64,000 bases of DNA from Cellulomonas aerilata (GTDB lineage Bacteria > Actinomycetota > Actinomycetes > Actinomycetales > Cellulomonadaceae), in the NCBI RefSeq assembly GCF_007991755.1, contig NZ_BJYY01000002.1:1-64000 (forward strand), read 5' to 3'. The position numbers and the translations under genes were made by a program. Shown here piece by piece: positions 54,743 to 63,240 of this stretch. Below the pieces are notes generated by a model. The model had not been told where the DNA came from, did no database searches, and saw only the letters and a program-made list of their open reading frames with translations. Position 1 is the stretch's first letter, and every line of letters begins with the position of its first letter.

Positions 54743-56277
54743 CAGTCCTCCTCCACGACGCGGACGTCGCCCGCGCCTGCTCGGATCTCGAGGGCGAGCT
54801 CCACGGGGCCCGAGGCCGCCTCGTCGCTGCCGTACTGCTCGGACGTGCCCCCGGAGAACCCGGCGGTCCGCGACTCGCCGTCCACGTCCCACACCGCCTG
54901 CCCGGCGGTCACGCCGATGTCGCCGGTGACCGCGATGCCCTCGGGCACGGTGACCGTCAGGTCGCCGGCGCCGAGACTGATCGGGACCCGGACCGTCCCG
55001 CCGTCCAGCGGCACGTCGGTGAGGTCCACGTCCACGTCCCCGAACGAGACCGAGATGCCGCGGGCGGCCTCCTCGACCGTCGTGGGACGCCACGTGCTGC
55101 CCGACGCGACGTCGATGCGGTCGCCGTCACCGAAGAAGATGCCCTCGTCCTGCGTGGTCAGCACGGAGGTCGGGACGGCCGCGACGATCCCGACGATCGC
55201 GAGGAACCCGAGGGTCCCGCTCGACCGGCCGCGCAGTCCCGAGACGATGATCGCCAGGCCGGCGAGCACGATGCCGATCCCGAGTGCCGTGAGGGCCACC
55301 GGGACGGCGAGCACGCCCTCGCGGTCGGCCACCAGCAGGCCGGCCAGCGCCAGCAGGGTCAGGCCCACGACCGCCCCGACGGCGCCGACGCCCGGGCCCT
55401 GCACGCGCGGCTTGGGCGGCGGTGGCGGAGTGGGCGTCCAGCCGGACCAGCCACCCGGTCCGCCGGCGGACGGGCCCCCGGCGGACGGGTCGCCGGGCGC
55501 GCTGCCCCAGGACGCGGTGCCCGCGGGCGGCGGCGGGTAGCCGGCGGGCGGCGGCGGGACGGGTGCCCCGCCGACCGGCGCGGTGAGCGGGACCGCCCCG
55601 TAGCCGGGGTGCGGGACCGTGCGGCCGGTGCGACCGGGCGAGGTGCCGGGCGTCGTGCCGGGCGTCATCGCGGTCGCCCCGCCGGTACCGCCGGCCCACG
55701 GCGGCGCCCCGGGCGGGACGTCGGTGCCGGTCGCCGTCGTCCCGGGTGCGGGCGCCCACGTCGTGGTCGCCTGGCCTCCCTGCGGACGCCGGTTGTTGAC
55801 CGCGGTCACGATCATGGCGACGACCGCGGCCACCGCGGCGAGCCACAGCAGGCCGTTGACCCAGCCGAAGCCGCGCTCGTCCCACCACCCGAGCCAGCCG
55901 TCGCCGCGGCTGAGGCCGACGACCACCGCGGCGACCGCACCCAGCAGCGCGGCGTCGAACCGGCCCTGGATGGTCTCCTGCAGGTGGATCCGGCCGTCCC
56001 GCTCCTCCGGGAGCAGCGCCCATCCCAAGCCGTAGACGACGAGCCCCGCGCCGCCCAGCAGCACGGTGACGCCGAGGATGCCCCGCACGAGGAGCGGGTC
56101 GATGCCGAACCGGCGGGCGATGCCGCCGGCCACGCCGCCGATCCAGCGGTCCTGCGTGCGGACCAGGCCCGTGCGCCGGATCGAGGTGAAGAAGCCGTCG
56201 TCGCCGCGCGCAGCGGGCCGCGGTCCAGGTGCCGGGGGGAACGGCTGGTCCGCGCCCGGAGCTGTCGTCTGTTCCAT
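54742..56277 (-). CDS. PspC-domain membrane protein with LiaF-like C-terminal domain
   Basis: The 511-residue protein begins with a PspC domain (about residues 28-95: FFTSIRRTGLVRTQDRWIGG, GGIARRFGIDPLLVRG, YGLGWALLPEE). More helices (about 105-160), a long Pro/Gly/Thr-rich linker (about 165-300), four further helices and an extracytoplasmic beta-rich domain follow (from about 400: VSFGDVDVDLTDVPLDGG, LTVTVPEGIAVTGDIG). The last part resembles LiaF/DUF4097-type domains that regulate LiaSR-like systems. It is divergent from a kinase that also carries PspC, so it is a probable partner or inhibitor. GACGAT lies six bases before its ATG. Confidence 0.85.
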   Translation of the reverse strand: MEQTTAPGADQPFPPAPGPRPAARGDDGFFTSIRRTGLVRTQDRWIGGVAGGIARRFGIDPLLVRGILGVTVLLGGAGLVVYGLGWALLPEERDGRIHLQETIQGRFDAALLGAVAAVVVGLSRGDGWLGWWDERGFGWVNGLLWLAAVAAVVAMIVTAVNNRRPQGGQATTTWAPAPGTTATGTDVPPGAPPWAGGTGGATAMTPGTTPGTSPGRTGRTVPHPGYGAVPLTAPVGGAPVPPPPAGYPPPPAGTASWGSAPGDPSAGGPSAGGPGGWSGWTPTPPPPPKPRVQGPGVGAVGAVVGLTLLALAGLLVADREGVLAVPVALTALGIGIVLAGLAIIVSGLRGRSSGTLGFLAIVGIVAAVPTSVLTTQDEGIFFGDGDRIDVASGSTWRPTTVEEAARGISVSFGDVDVDLTDVPLDGGTVRVPISLGAGDLTVTVPEGIAVTGDIGVTAGQAVWDVDGESRTAGFSGGTSEQYGSDEAASGPVELALEIRAGAGDVRVVEED

Positions 56278-56292
56278 GGGTCGATCGTCGTG

Positions 56293-56392
56293 CCGGGGCG
56301 GGCCGCCCCGGAATCGGGAACCCCCCTGACGCCACCCTGAAAGGGTGACCTCGGACCCCTGGTCCCGGGCTGACGGTGCCCCTGATCAGGGG
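56293..56392. promoter_or_regulatory. Divergent control region with three inverted repeats
   Basis: Between the PspC gene and the kinase gene lie CCGGGGCG-GGC-CGCCCCGG (56293-56311), CACCCT-GAA-AGGGTG (56333-56347) and the perfect palindrome CCCCTGATCAGGGG (56379-56392). The last is 22 bases before the kinase GTG. Any of them could bind the response regulator encoded at 58043. Confidence 0.55.
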
Positions 56393-56414
56393 TGGGACGT
56401 GTGACGATCGGGGG

Positions 56415-58046
56415 GTGCACACCCCTGCGGAGCCGGTGACGCCGGACGGAGGCCGGTCGTCCGGCGGGCCGTCGGTGCCCGCCGGTCAGCCCCCGGCCGC
56501 TGCGCCCCTCGATGCGCGCGTGAGCCCGCACGTCACCACTGCTGCGGTCGCCGCTCCCGCCGCTGCGGGGTCGCCTGCACCGGCCGCCCCCGCCGGGCCC
56601 GCCCCCACCTCGGTGCTTCCGGCGCCGGTGCCGCCGGGGCCGTACCCGGGGCCGCCGGCGTCCTCCACGCCGCTGCCCTACCCCGCGCCGCCGCCGTCCT
56701 CGGCGCCGCCGGCGTCCTCCGGCTCGCTGCCGTACCCCGGCCCGCCGGCGTACCCCGGGCCGGCACCGTGGTCCGCCCCGAGCGGGCGGCTGCCGCTGCG
56801 CCGCCCACCGCAGGGCCGGTGGCTGGCCGGGGTCGGGGCCGGGCTCGCGGCGCACCTCGGACTGCCGGTGGGCGTCGTCCGGCTGCTGCTGCTGATCGGC
56901 GTCCTCGCGGCGGGCGCGGGCTTCGTGCTCTACGTGTTCCTGTGGGTCACCGTGCCCTCCGGCGACCCGCAGAGGGCTGCGGTCGAGGAGCGTCCGGCCG
57001 CCCTGACCCGTCTGGCCCCGCGGCTGACCACCCGCGCCGGCGCGCTGCCGGTGACCGACATCGCCGTGGGGATGCTGCTGCTCGCCGGCGCCGGGCTGCT
57101 CGTCGCCGTCCGCAACGGCGTGGACGTCCAGCTGTCGTGGGTCGTGCCGACGCTCATCCTGCTGGCCGGCACCGGGCTGGTCTGGAGCCAGCTCGACCGC
57201 GTGCAGCGCGAGCGCTGGCTGTCGCGCGCCGGCGGCCGGACACCCGTGAGCCTCGTACGCCTCGTCGGCGGGATCGTGCTGGTCGGGATCGGCGTCCTGC
57301 TGCTGATCGGGCAGGACGAGCCGGTCGGCGTCCTGGTCCGGTCCGGGGTTGCCGCGCTCGCGGTGCTCGCCGGGGCGGCGCTGGTCCTCGCGCCGTGGGG
57401 TCTGCGGCTGGTCCGGGAGCTCGGGGACGAGCGGGCGGCGCGGGCCCGCGAGGCCGAGCGCGCCGACATCGCCGCGCACCTGCACGACTCGGTCCTGCAG
57501 ACGCTCGCGCTCATCCGGACCCGCGCCGACCAGCCCGCCGAGGTCGCCCGCATGGCCCGCGCCCAGGAGCGCGAGCTGCGCGAGTGGCTCTACGACGACC
57601 GGTCCGCCCCCGGGACGTCGCTCGCCGCCGCGCTGCGCGAGGTGATCGGCGAGGTCGAGGACGGGCGCGCGGTCGCGATCGACGCCGTCGTCGTCGGCGA
57701 CCGTGTCCCGGACGCCGACACCGAGGCGCTGCTGCAGGCCACCCGGGAGGCGCTGGTGAACGCCGTCGTGCACGGGCGGCCGCCGGTGTCGCTGTACCTC
57801 GAGGTCGCCGACGACGGCGTCGAGGTGTTCGTCCGCGACCGCGGCGACGGCTTCGACCTGGACGCCGTGCCGTCCGACCGGTTCGGGGTGCGCGAGTCCA
57901 TCATGGGTCGGGTCCGGCGGCGGGGCGGGACGGCCACCGTCACGTCCCGTCCCGAGCGGGGGACCGAGGTGCACCTGCGGGTCCCCGTGCGGCACCACCC
58001 CACCCACCACGCCGGTCACGGCCACAGGAAGGACGCGGAGGCATGA
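56415..58046 (+). CDS. PspC-domain-containing sensor histidine kinase (HisKA_3 type)
   Basis: The 543-residue kinase has a Pro/Ala-rich N-terminal arm of about 115 residues with PYPGPP-type repeats. A PspC-like membrane domain follows (about 130-190: GRWLAGVGAGLAAHLGLPVG, LLLLIGVLAAGAGFVLYVF, split across two helices), then further helices (about 215-335). A HisKA_3 phosphotransfer region follows with HLHDSVLQTL (His357), and a HATPase domain with EALVNAVVHG and VFVRDRGDGFD. This DesK/LiaS-like kinase is expected to sense envelope stress and phosphorylate the regulator that overlaps its stop codon (ATGA). The GTG at 56415 is preceded by GACGAT at six bases. Confidence 0.9.
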   Translation: MHTPAEPVTPDGGRSSGGPSVPAGQPPAAAPLDARVSPHVTTAAVAAPAAAGSPAPAAPAGPAPTSVLPAPVPPGPYPGPPASSTPLPYPAPPPSSAPPASSGSLPYPGPPAYPGPAPWSAPSGRLPLRRPPQGRWLAGVGAGLAAHLGLPVGVVRLLLLIGVLAAGAGFVLYVFLWVTVPSGDPQRAAVEERPAALTRLAPRLTTRAGALPVTDIAVGMLLLAGAGLLVAVRNGVDVQLSWVVPTLILLAGTGLVWSQLDRVQRERWLSRAGGRTPVSLVRLVGGIVLVGIGVLLLIGQDEPVGVLVRSGVAALAVLAGAALVLAPWGLRLVRELGDERAARAREAERADIAAHLHDSVLQTLALIRTRADQPAEVARMARAQERELREWLYDDRSAPGTSLAAALREVIGEVEDGRAVAIDAVVVGDRVPDADTEALLQATREALVNAVVHGRPPVSLYLEVADDGVEVFVRDRGDGFDLDAVPSDRFGVRESIMGRVRRRGGTATVTSRPERGTEVHLRVPVRHHPTHHAGHGHRKDAEA

Positions 58047-58705
58047 GCCAGCCCACCGCGGTGGACGTCGTCCTCGTCGACGACCACCTGATGTTCCGCA
58101 CCGGCGTGCGCGCCTCGCTCGACGGCCGGGTGACGGTCGTCGGGGAGGCCGACGACGTCCCGTCCGCGATCGCCCAGGTCCGCACGCTGGCGCCGCCGGT
58201 GGTGCTGCTCGACGTCCACCTGCCCGGGGGCGACGGCGGCGGCGGAGCGGAGGTCATCACCGCCTGCGCCGACCTGCTGGCCACGACCCGGTTCCTGGCG
58301 CTGTCGGTGTCCGACGCCGCCGAGGACGTCGTCGCCGTCATCCGCGCGGGCGCCCGCGGCTACGTCACCAAGGCGATCTCCGGGCCGGACCTGTCCGACG
58401 CCGTCGTCCGGGTCGCCGAGGGCGACGCCGTCTTCTCCCCGCGGCTGGCCGGCTTCGTGCTCGACGCGTTCGGCACGTCCGCCGGGGACGTCGCGATCGC
58501 CGACGACGAGATGGACCGGCTCTCGGCGCGCGAGCGGGAGGTCATGCGGCTCATCGCGCGCGGGTACAGCTACCGCGAGGTCGCCTCGGAGCTGTTCATC
58601 TCGATCAAGACCGTGGAGACCCACGTCTCGGCGGTGCTGCGCAAGCTGCAGCTGTCGTCCCGGCACGAGCTGACCCGCTGGGCGGCCGCACGTCGCCTCC
58701 TGTGA
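58043..58705 (+). CDS. NarL/LiaR-type response regulator
   Basis: The 220-residue regulator has a canonical receiver: acidic pair Asp13-Asp14 (VLVDDHLMFR), phospho-acceptor Asp57 (VVLLDVHLPG) and Lys in GYVTKAISG. Its LuxR HTH (about 155-215) contains LSAREREVMRLIARGYSYREVA and ISIKTVETHVSAVLRKLQL. It is coupled to the PspC-type kinase through a four-base overlap. GGAAGGA lies upstream of the ATG. Likely targets include the divergent PspC gene. Confidence 0.94.
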   Translation: MSQPTAVDVVLVDDHLMFRTGVRASLDGRVTVVGEADDVPSAIAQVRTLAPPVVLLDVHLPGGDGGGGAEVITACADLLATTRFLALSVSDAAEDVVAVIRAGARGYVTKAISGPDLSDAVVRVAEGDAVFSPRLAGFVLDAFGTSAGDVAIADDEMDRLSAREREVMRLIARGYSYREVASELFISIKTVETHVSAVLRKLQLSSRHELTRWAAARRLL

Positions 58706-58725
58706 CGCGACCTACCCTGACGCCC

Positions 58726-59073
58726 ATGGAAACGCTCTACGACCTCCTGCTCGTCCTGCACCTGATCGGCTGGGCCATCGTCCTGGGTGGGGCGCTCACC
58801 TCGCTGCGCGCCCCCCGGATCGCCCCCGGCATGCTGCACGGCATCCTCACCGCCCTGGTGACCGGCATCGCGATGGTGGGGCTGGCGTCCTCGGGCCTGG
58901 CCGCGGACGAGCCGGACAACGTCAAGATCGGCGTGAAGCTGGTCGTCGCCGTCGCCGTCACGGCGCTGGTCGTGGTCGGGAACAACCGGCCGGAGAAGGC
59001 CACCCGCGGGCTGCTCGGCGCCGTCGCCGGGCTGACGGCGCTCAACGTCGCCATCGCGGTCCTGTGGCACTGA
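58726..59073 (+). CDS. Small integral membrane protein, unknown function
   Basis: The 115-residue protein has four predicted membrane helices (about residues 4-24, 36-56, 68-86 and 93-113), beginning METLYDLLLVLHLIGWAIVLGG. No catalytic motif is visible and I do not recognise a family beyond small DoxX/DUF-like membrane proteins. The ATG at 58726 has TACCCT seven bases upstream. A GTG at 58702 that overlaps the response regulator stop is an alternative start giving eight more residues. It follows the two-component genes closely. Confidence 0.75.
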   Translation: METLYDLLLVLHLIGWAIVLGGALTSLRAPRIAPGMLHGILTALVTGIAMVGLASSGLAADEPDNVKIGVKLVVAVAVTALVVVGNNRPEKATRGLLGAVAGLTALNVAIAVLWH

Positions 59074-59080
59074 GGCGTCG

Positions 59081-59563
59081 GTGAGCGGCGGTGGAGAGGT
59101 CCTCGTCGGCCTGGTGATCGCGGTCGGGCTGCTCGGCGTCGTGGTGCAGGTCCTGCCCGGCGCACTGCTCGTCCTGGGTGCGGTGGTGGTGTGGGCCGCG
59201 GTCGAGGGGACCGGGGTGGCGTGGGCGGTCGCGGTGCTGGCCGCGGTCGCGACCGTCGCCGCGGCCGTGGCGAAGTACCTGCTCGCGGGGCGGCACCTCA
59301 AGAGCGGCGGCGTGCCCAACCGGACCCTGGTGTGGGGCGGGCTGGCCGGCATCGTGGGGTTCTTCGTCGTGCCCGTGGTCGGGCTGCCGCTGGGGTTCGT
59401 GCTCGCCGTCTACCTGGCCGAGTCCGCCCGGCTGCGCGACCGGCGGCGCGCCTGGCGGGCGACCGTCGTGGCCCTGCAGGCCACCGGGATCACCATCCTG
59501 GTCGAGCTCGCGGGGGCGCTGGTGGCCGCGGGCACCTGGGCACTGGCGGTCTGGCTCACCTGA
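59081..59563 (+). CDS. DUF456-family membrane protein
   Basis: The 160-residue protein has about four hydrophobic segments with many Gly and Val. It includes LVGLVIAVGLLGVVVQVLPG, the loop AKYLLAGRHLKSGGVPN, and GIVGFFVVPVVGLPLGFVLAVYLAE. This matches DUF456, an uncharacterised inner-membrane family. It starts 8 bases after the preceding small membrane protein, so the two are probably cotranscribed. The GTG at 59081 lacks a strong ribosome-binding site. Confidence 0.82.
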   Translation: MSGGGEVLVGLVIAVGLLGVVVQVLPGALLVLGAVVVWAAVEGTGVAWAVAVLAAVATVAAAVAKYLLAGRHLKSGGVPNRTLVWGGLAGIVGFFVVPVVGLPLGFVLAVYLAESARLRDRRRAWRATVVALQATGITILVELAGALVAAGTWALAVWLT

Positions 59564-59616
59564 GGGCGCCGGCCGCAGGGTCTTGTGCGGGCGCGCCCGG
59601 TGCCGCTACGGTCTCG

Positions 59617-59645
59617 GCTAAGCGTTTCGATTCGAAGCGTTTAGA
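59617..59645. promoter_or_regulatory. Two tandem LacI-type operators before the second lacI gene
   Basis: GCTAAGCGTTTCGA (59617-59630) and TCGAAGCGTTTAGA (59632-59645) each match the TCGAAGCGCTTCGA site found at 60727 in 11 of 14 positions. Their centres are 15 bases apart. They suggest weak autoregulation of the adjacent repressor gene. Confidence 0.65.
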
Positions 59646-59673
59646 CACTCGACGACGAGAGGGCGGCTCCCGC

Positions 59674-60684
59674 ATGACGACCATCCACGACGTGGCCCGC
59701 GTCGCCGGTGTGTCGATCAGCACCGTCTCCTACGCGTTGAGCGGCAAGCGCTCGGTGTCCGCGAGCACGCGCCAGCGGATCCAGGACGCCGTCCGCGAGC
59801 TGGACTACCGGCCGAACGCCGGTGCCCGGATGCTGGCCGGACGGCGGACGTACATCCTCGCCGTGACGGAGCCCCTGCGCGCCGACACCTACGCCCCGGC
59901 CCACATGGCGTTCGTCCTCGCCGTCACCCGGGCGGCGCGACGCCACGACTACGACGTCCTCCTGCTCACCCAGGACGAGGCCTCCGGTGGTCTGCAGCGC
60001 GTGACGTCCAGCCGCCTCGTGGACGCGATCGTCGTGCTCGACGTGCTGACCCACGACGAGCGCGCCGACATCGTGCGCGCGCTGGACATCCCCGCCGTCC
60101 TGGTCGGGGTGCCGGCCGACACCAGCGGCCTGGTGTGCGTGGACCTCGACTTCGCTCAGGTGGCGCGGATGGCGGTCGACCGGCTCGTGGAGGCCGGCCA
60201 CACCACCGTCGGCCTGCTCGGGCACCAGTCGTCGGCCTACGACGGCGGGTCGAACTTCCCCCCGCGCCTGCGCGACGCGTTCCTCGCCCATGCCGCCGAG
60301 CGCGGCGTCGTCGGGCGCTTCGCCATGCCCGAGCGCGACCCCGGCCAGGTGGGGTCGGCGGTCGACGAGCTGCTCGGGCCGGACGCCGACCTCACCGGGC
60401 TGGTGATGCACTGCGAGGAGCCGCTGCAGGTCCGGGCGCTCGCGGCGCTGCGGGCGCGAGGGCTGCGGGTCCCGCAGGACGTCTCGGTGATCTCCGCCGC
60501 GTCGACGTTCGACACCTCCATGTTCACCCCGCCGCTGGACTCGATCCCGCTCGTGGCCGACGAGAGCTGCGAGCTCGCCGTCGAGCTCGCCCTGGCGCAG
60601 CTCGACGGGACCGTCCGTCCCACCGTCGAGCTCCTCCCGCCGCACTACCTCGACCTCGGCTCCGTGGCCGACTGGTCCGCCTGA
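59674..60684 (+). CDS. LacI-family transcriptional regulator (second sugar importer)
   Basis: The 336-residue repressor has an N-terminal HTH and hinge (TTIHDVARVAGVSISTVSYALSGKRSVS; YRPNAGARMLAGRRT, residues about 2-60) and a ligand-binding domain (VDAIVVLDVLTHDE; GLLGHQSS; QDVSVISAASTFD). The ATG at 59674 begins with the usual TIHDVA. Ribosome-binding GAGAGGG lies upstream. It precedes and shares orientation with the importer operon at 60825, whose promoter has a matching perfect operator. The recognition helix SISTVSYAL differs from SVGTVSHVL of the first LacI protein, in keeping with different operator flanks. Confidence 0.92.
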   Translation: MTTIHDVARVAGVSISTVSYALSGKRSVSASTRQRIQDAVRELDYRPNAGARMLAGRRTYILAVTEPLRADTYAPAHMAFVLAVTRAARRHDYDVLLLTQDEASGGLQRVTSSRLVDAIVVLDVLTHDERADIVRALDIPAVLVGVPADTSGLVCVDLDFAQVARMAVDRLVEAGHTTVGLLGHQSSAYDGGSNFPPRLRDAFLAHAAERGVVGRFAMPERDPGQVGSAVDELLGPDADLTGLVMHCEEPLQVRALAALRARGLRVPQDVSVISAASTFDTSMFTPPLDSIPLVADESCELAVELALAQLDGTVRPTVELLPPHYLDLGSVADWSA

Positions 60685-60694
60685 CCTGACCTCA

Positions 60695-60723
60695 CCGACA
60701 CGTACGACGAAGGGACCTAATTT
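60695..60723 (+). promoter_or_regulatory. Probable promoter of the second sugar-importer operon
   Basis: CCGACA (60695-60700) and TAATTT (60718-60723) are separated by 17 bases in a locally AT-rich stretch. The predicted start, near 60730, falls inside the operator, as in the first importer operon. Confidence 0.6.
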
Positions 60724-60726
60724 TTA

Positions 60727-60740
60727 TCGAAGCGCTTCGA
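60727..60740. promoter_or_regulatory. Perfect LacI-family operator TCGAAGCGCTTCGA
   Basis: This 14-base perfect palindrome directly follows the -10 box and overlaps the predicted transcription start. The outer bases differ from the operators at 42073 (TTG/CAA) and 40733 (TGG/CCA), so a different repressor is expected. Confidence 0.85.
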
Positions 60741-60824
60741 CGGTTTTGTCCGGCCCAGGGACGAGCCCGCACCACATCAGCTGCACCACCCGCGCCCCGG
60801 CGCGGCCTACGAGGAGGTAGACCC

Positions 60825-62141
60825 ATGAAGAGGACCAGGACATCGGTCGTCGCGACCGCCATCGGCACCATCGGCGCGCTCGCCCTGACGGCGTGCAGCG
60901 CAGGGGGCAGCACCGACGCGGCCGGCGACGGCGGTGGCGGCGACCAGACGCTGCGCCTGTGGCACTTCGAGAGCGAGACCAGCGCCATGGGCGTCGCCTG
61001 GGACGAGGCGATCCGGGTCTTCGAGGAGGAGACCGGCGCCACCGTCGAGTTCGAGGAGAAGAGCTTCGAGCAGATCCGGTCGACGGCGAGCCAGGTGCTC
61101 AACTCCGACGAGGCGCCGGACATCCTCGAGTACAACAAGGGCAACGCCACCGCCGGTCTCCTGGCCAGTCAGGGCCTGCTGAGCAACCTCGACGACGCCG
61201 TCGAGGAGTACGGCTGGGACGACCAGCTCGCCCCCGCCCTGCAGACCACCGCCCGCTACGACGAGAACGGGATCATGGGGTCGGGCAGCTGGTACGGCGT
61301 CCCCAACTACGGCGAGTTCGTCGAGGTCTACTACAACAAGGACATGTTCGCGCAGGCCGGGCTCGAGATCCCGACCACGGTGGCCGAGTTCGAGTCCGTC
61401 CTGCAGGCGTTCACGGACCAGGGCGTCACGCCGCTGGCCGAGGCGGCGGCCGAGTACCCGCTCGGGCAGCTCTGGTACCAGCTCGCGCTCACGAAGGCGG
61501 ACCGCGACTGGGTCGACGCGTACCAGCTCTACACCGACGACGTCGACTGGGAGGGCGAGGAGGTCACCTACGCCACCGAGACCATCGCGGACTGGACCCG
61601 GAAGGGGTACATCTCCACGGACGCGACGGGGCTCAAGGCCGAGGACGCCGGCGTGTCCTTCATCGACGGCAGCTACCCGATCTTCTTCTCGGGCAGCTGG
61701 TGGCACAACCGCTTCACCACCGAGATCAGCGGCTTCGAGTGGGGGACGTTCCTGTTCCCCGAGGCAGAGATGTCGCCCGGCTCGGCGGGAAACATGTGGG
61801 TCATCCCCGAGCGCGCGCAGAACGCCGACCTGGCCGAGCAGTTCATCGACGTCACGATGCGACCGGAGATCCAGGCGCTCATCGGCAACAACGGCGGCGT
61901 CCCGGTGGCGGCCGAGCCGTCCGACATCACCGACGAGAAGAGCGCCGAGCTCATCGCGAACTTCAACACGCTCAACGAGCGTGACGGCATCGCGTTCTAC
62001 CCGGACTGGCCCACGTCGACGTTCTACGACGAGCTGAACGCGGGCCTGCAGGAGCTCGTCAACGGGTCGAAGTCCCCGGCCGAGGTGCAGCAGCAGCTCG
62101 GCGAGCAGTACCAGTCCGGCGTGGACGACATCGTCGGCTGA
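60825..62141 (+). CDS. Carbohydrate ABC transporter substrate-binding lipoprotein (system 2)
   Basis: The 438-residue solute-binding protein has a signal peptide with lipobox LTAC (Cys24) and a Gly/Asp-rich tether. The mature domain shows LRLWHFESETS, APDILEYNKGNATAG, YGVPNYGEFVEVYYNKDMFAQAG, FIDGSYPIFFSGSWW and VIPERAQNADLAEQFID. All fit family 1 sugar-binding proteins. GAGGAGG lies just before the ATG at 60825. It heads the operon with two permeases. The sugar cannot be told from sequence. Confidence 0.93.
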   Translation: MKRTRTSVVATAIGTIGALALTACSAGGSTDAAGDGGGGDQTLRLWHFESETSAMGVAWDEAIRVFEEETGATVEFEEKSFEQIRSTASQVLNSDEAPDILEYNKGNATAGLLASQGLLSNLDDAVEEYGWDDQLAPALQTTARYDENGIMGSGSWYGVPNYGEFVEVYYNKDMFAQAGLEIPTTVAEFESVLQAFTDQGVTPLAEAAAEYPLGQLWYQLALTKADRDWVDAYQLYTDDVDWEGEEVTYATETIADWTRKGYISTDATGLKAEDAGVSFIDGSYPIFFSGSWWHNRFTTEISGFEWGTFLFPEAEMSPGSAGNMWVIPERAQNADLAEQFIDVTMRPEIQALIGNNGGVPVAAEPSDITDEKSAELIANFNTLNERDGIAFYPDWPTSTFYDELNAGLQELVNGSKSPAEVQQQLGEQYQSGVDDIVG

Positions 62142-62190
62142 CCGGCTCCGGGCGCGGGCGGCGACCGTCGTCGCCCGCGGCCGGCTCCCG

Positions 62191-62234
62191 CGCCCCGCGC
62201 GCGCGGCGTCACCGCCCCGCGCGCGCGGCGTCAC
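62191..62234 (+). repeat. Perfect 22-base tandem duplication in the importer operon
   Basis: CGCCCCGCGCGCGCGGCGTC plus AC occurs twice without a gap (62191-62212 and 62213-62234), and CGCCCC begins a third copy. Each unit contains the self-complementary CCGCGCGCGCGG. It lies between the binding-protein stop and the first permease start. Confidence 0.9.
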
Positions 62235-62274
62235 CGCCCCGACCCCGTCCGACCCCAGCGAGAGAGGCACGCTC

Positions 62275-63240
62275 ATGGCGGCCCCCACCCTGCCCGTCCG
62301 GCCACGCGCCGCGCGTGGCGCCCGGAGCTCGAGCCTCATCCCCGGCTCGGGCCGCAACGGCTTCTGGATCTACCTCGTGCCGGGCCTGGCCCTGCTCGTG
62401 CTCGTCGTGCTCGTGCCGCTGGTGTGGAACGTCTACCTCAGCTTCACGTCCTACCGCGGCATCCGTCCGCCCGAGTGGATCGGGCTGGAGAACTGGACCG
62501 AGCTCCTCGCGGACGCCACCTTCTGGACGTCGTTCCGCAACTCGATCGCCATGGTCCTGGCGATGGTGATCGTCCCGACGCTGCTGGGCCTGCTGCTCGC
62601 CGCGATGCTGTTCGACCTGATCGGCAAGAAGTTCGGCGGGAAGGTGGCGAGCTTCCTGCGGGCCACCTACTACCTGCCGCAGATCCTGCCCTCGGTGATC
62701 GCGGCGATCGTCATCGGGTGGATCCTGCGCCCCCAGAACGGCGCGCTGAACCAGGTGCTCGGTGGCGTGGGGCTCGACGGTCTCGCGCGCAACTGGCTCG
62801 GCGACCCCGCCACCGCGCTGCCCAGCATCATGGTCGTGCTGGTCTGGGTGCAGATCGGCTACCCCGTGGTGATCTTCATGGCCGCGCTGCAGCGCGTGGA
62901 CCCCGAGCTGTACGAGGCGGCCGAGCTCGACGGCGCCGGCTGGTTCCAGCGGTTCCGCGCGATCACCGTGGGCATCATCCGGCCGGAGATCTTCGTCGTC
63001 GTCCTCACCTGCACGATTGCCGCGCTGAAGGTGTTCGGGCCGGTGTACGCGCTGACCGGCGGCGGGCCGGGCACCTCCACGATGGTGCCCGCCTACTACG
63101 CCTACAGCGAGTTCTTCCAGTCCCAGCAGGTCGGGTACGGCGCGACCATCGCGACCGCGCTCACCGCCGTCATCGCCGTCGTCGCCGTGGTGTTCATCGC
63201 GGCCCAGACGAGGCTCGAGCGCAAGGAGGAGCAGGGCTGA
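62275..63240 (+). CDS. Sugar ABC transporter permease, MalF type (system 2)
   Basis: The 321-residue inner-membrane permease has six predicted helices after a basic N-terminus and the ATPase-docking EAA loop ELYEAAELDGAGWFQRFRAI. FGPVYALTGGGPGTSTMV is a typical MalF block. GAGAGAGG is placed upstream of the ATG at 62275. Its stop overlaps the next permease start in TGATG. It lies 133 bases after the binding-protein gene, across the tandem duplication. Confidence 0.93.
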   Translation: MAAPTLPVRPRAARGARSSSLIPGSGRNGFWIYLVPGLALLVLVVLVPLVWNVYLSFTSYRGIRPPEWIGLENWTELLADATFWTSFRNSIAMVLAMVIVPTLLGLLLAAMLFDLIGKKFGGKVASFLRATYYLPQILPSVIAAIVIGWILRPQNGALNQVLGGVGLDGLARNWLGDPATALPSIMVVLVWVQIGYPVVIFMAALQRVDPELYEAAELDGAGWFQRFRAITVGIIRPEIFVVVLTCTIAALKVFGPVYALTGGGPGTSTMVPAYYAYSEFFQSQQVGYGATIATALTAVIAVVAVVFIAAQTRLERKEEQG

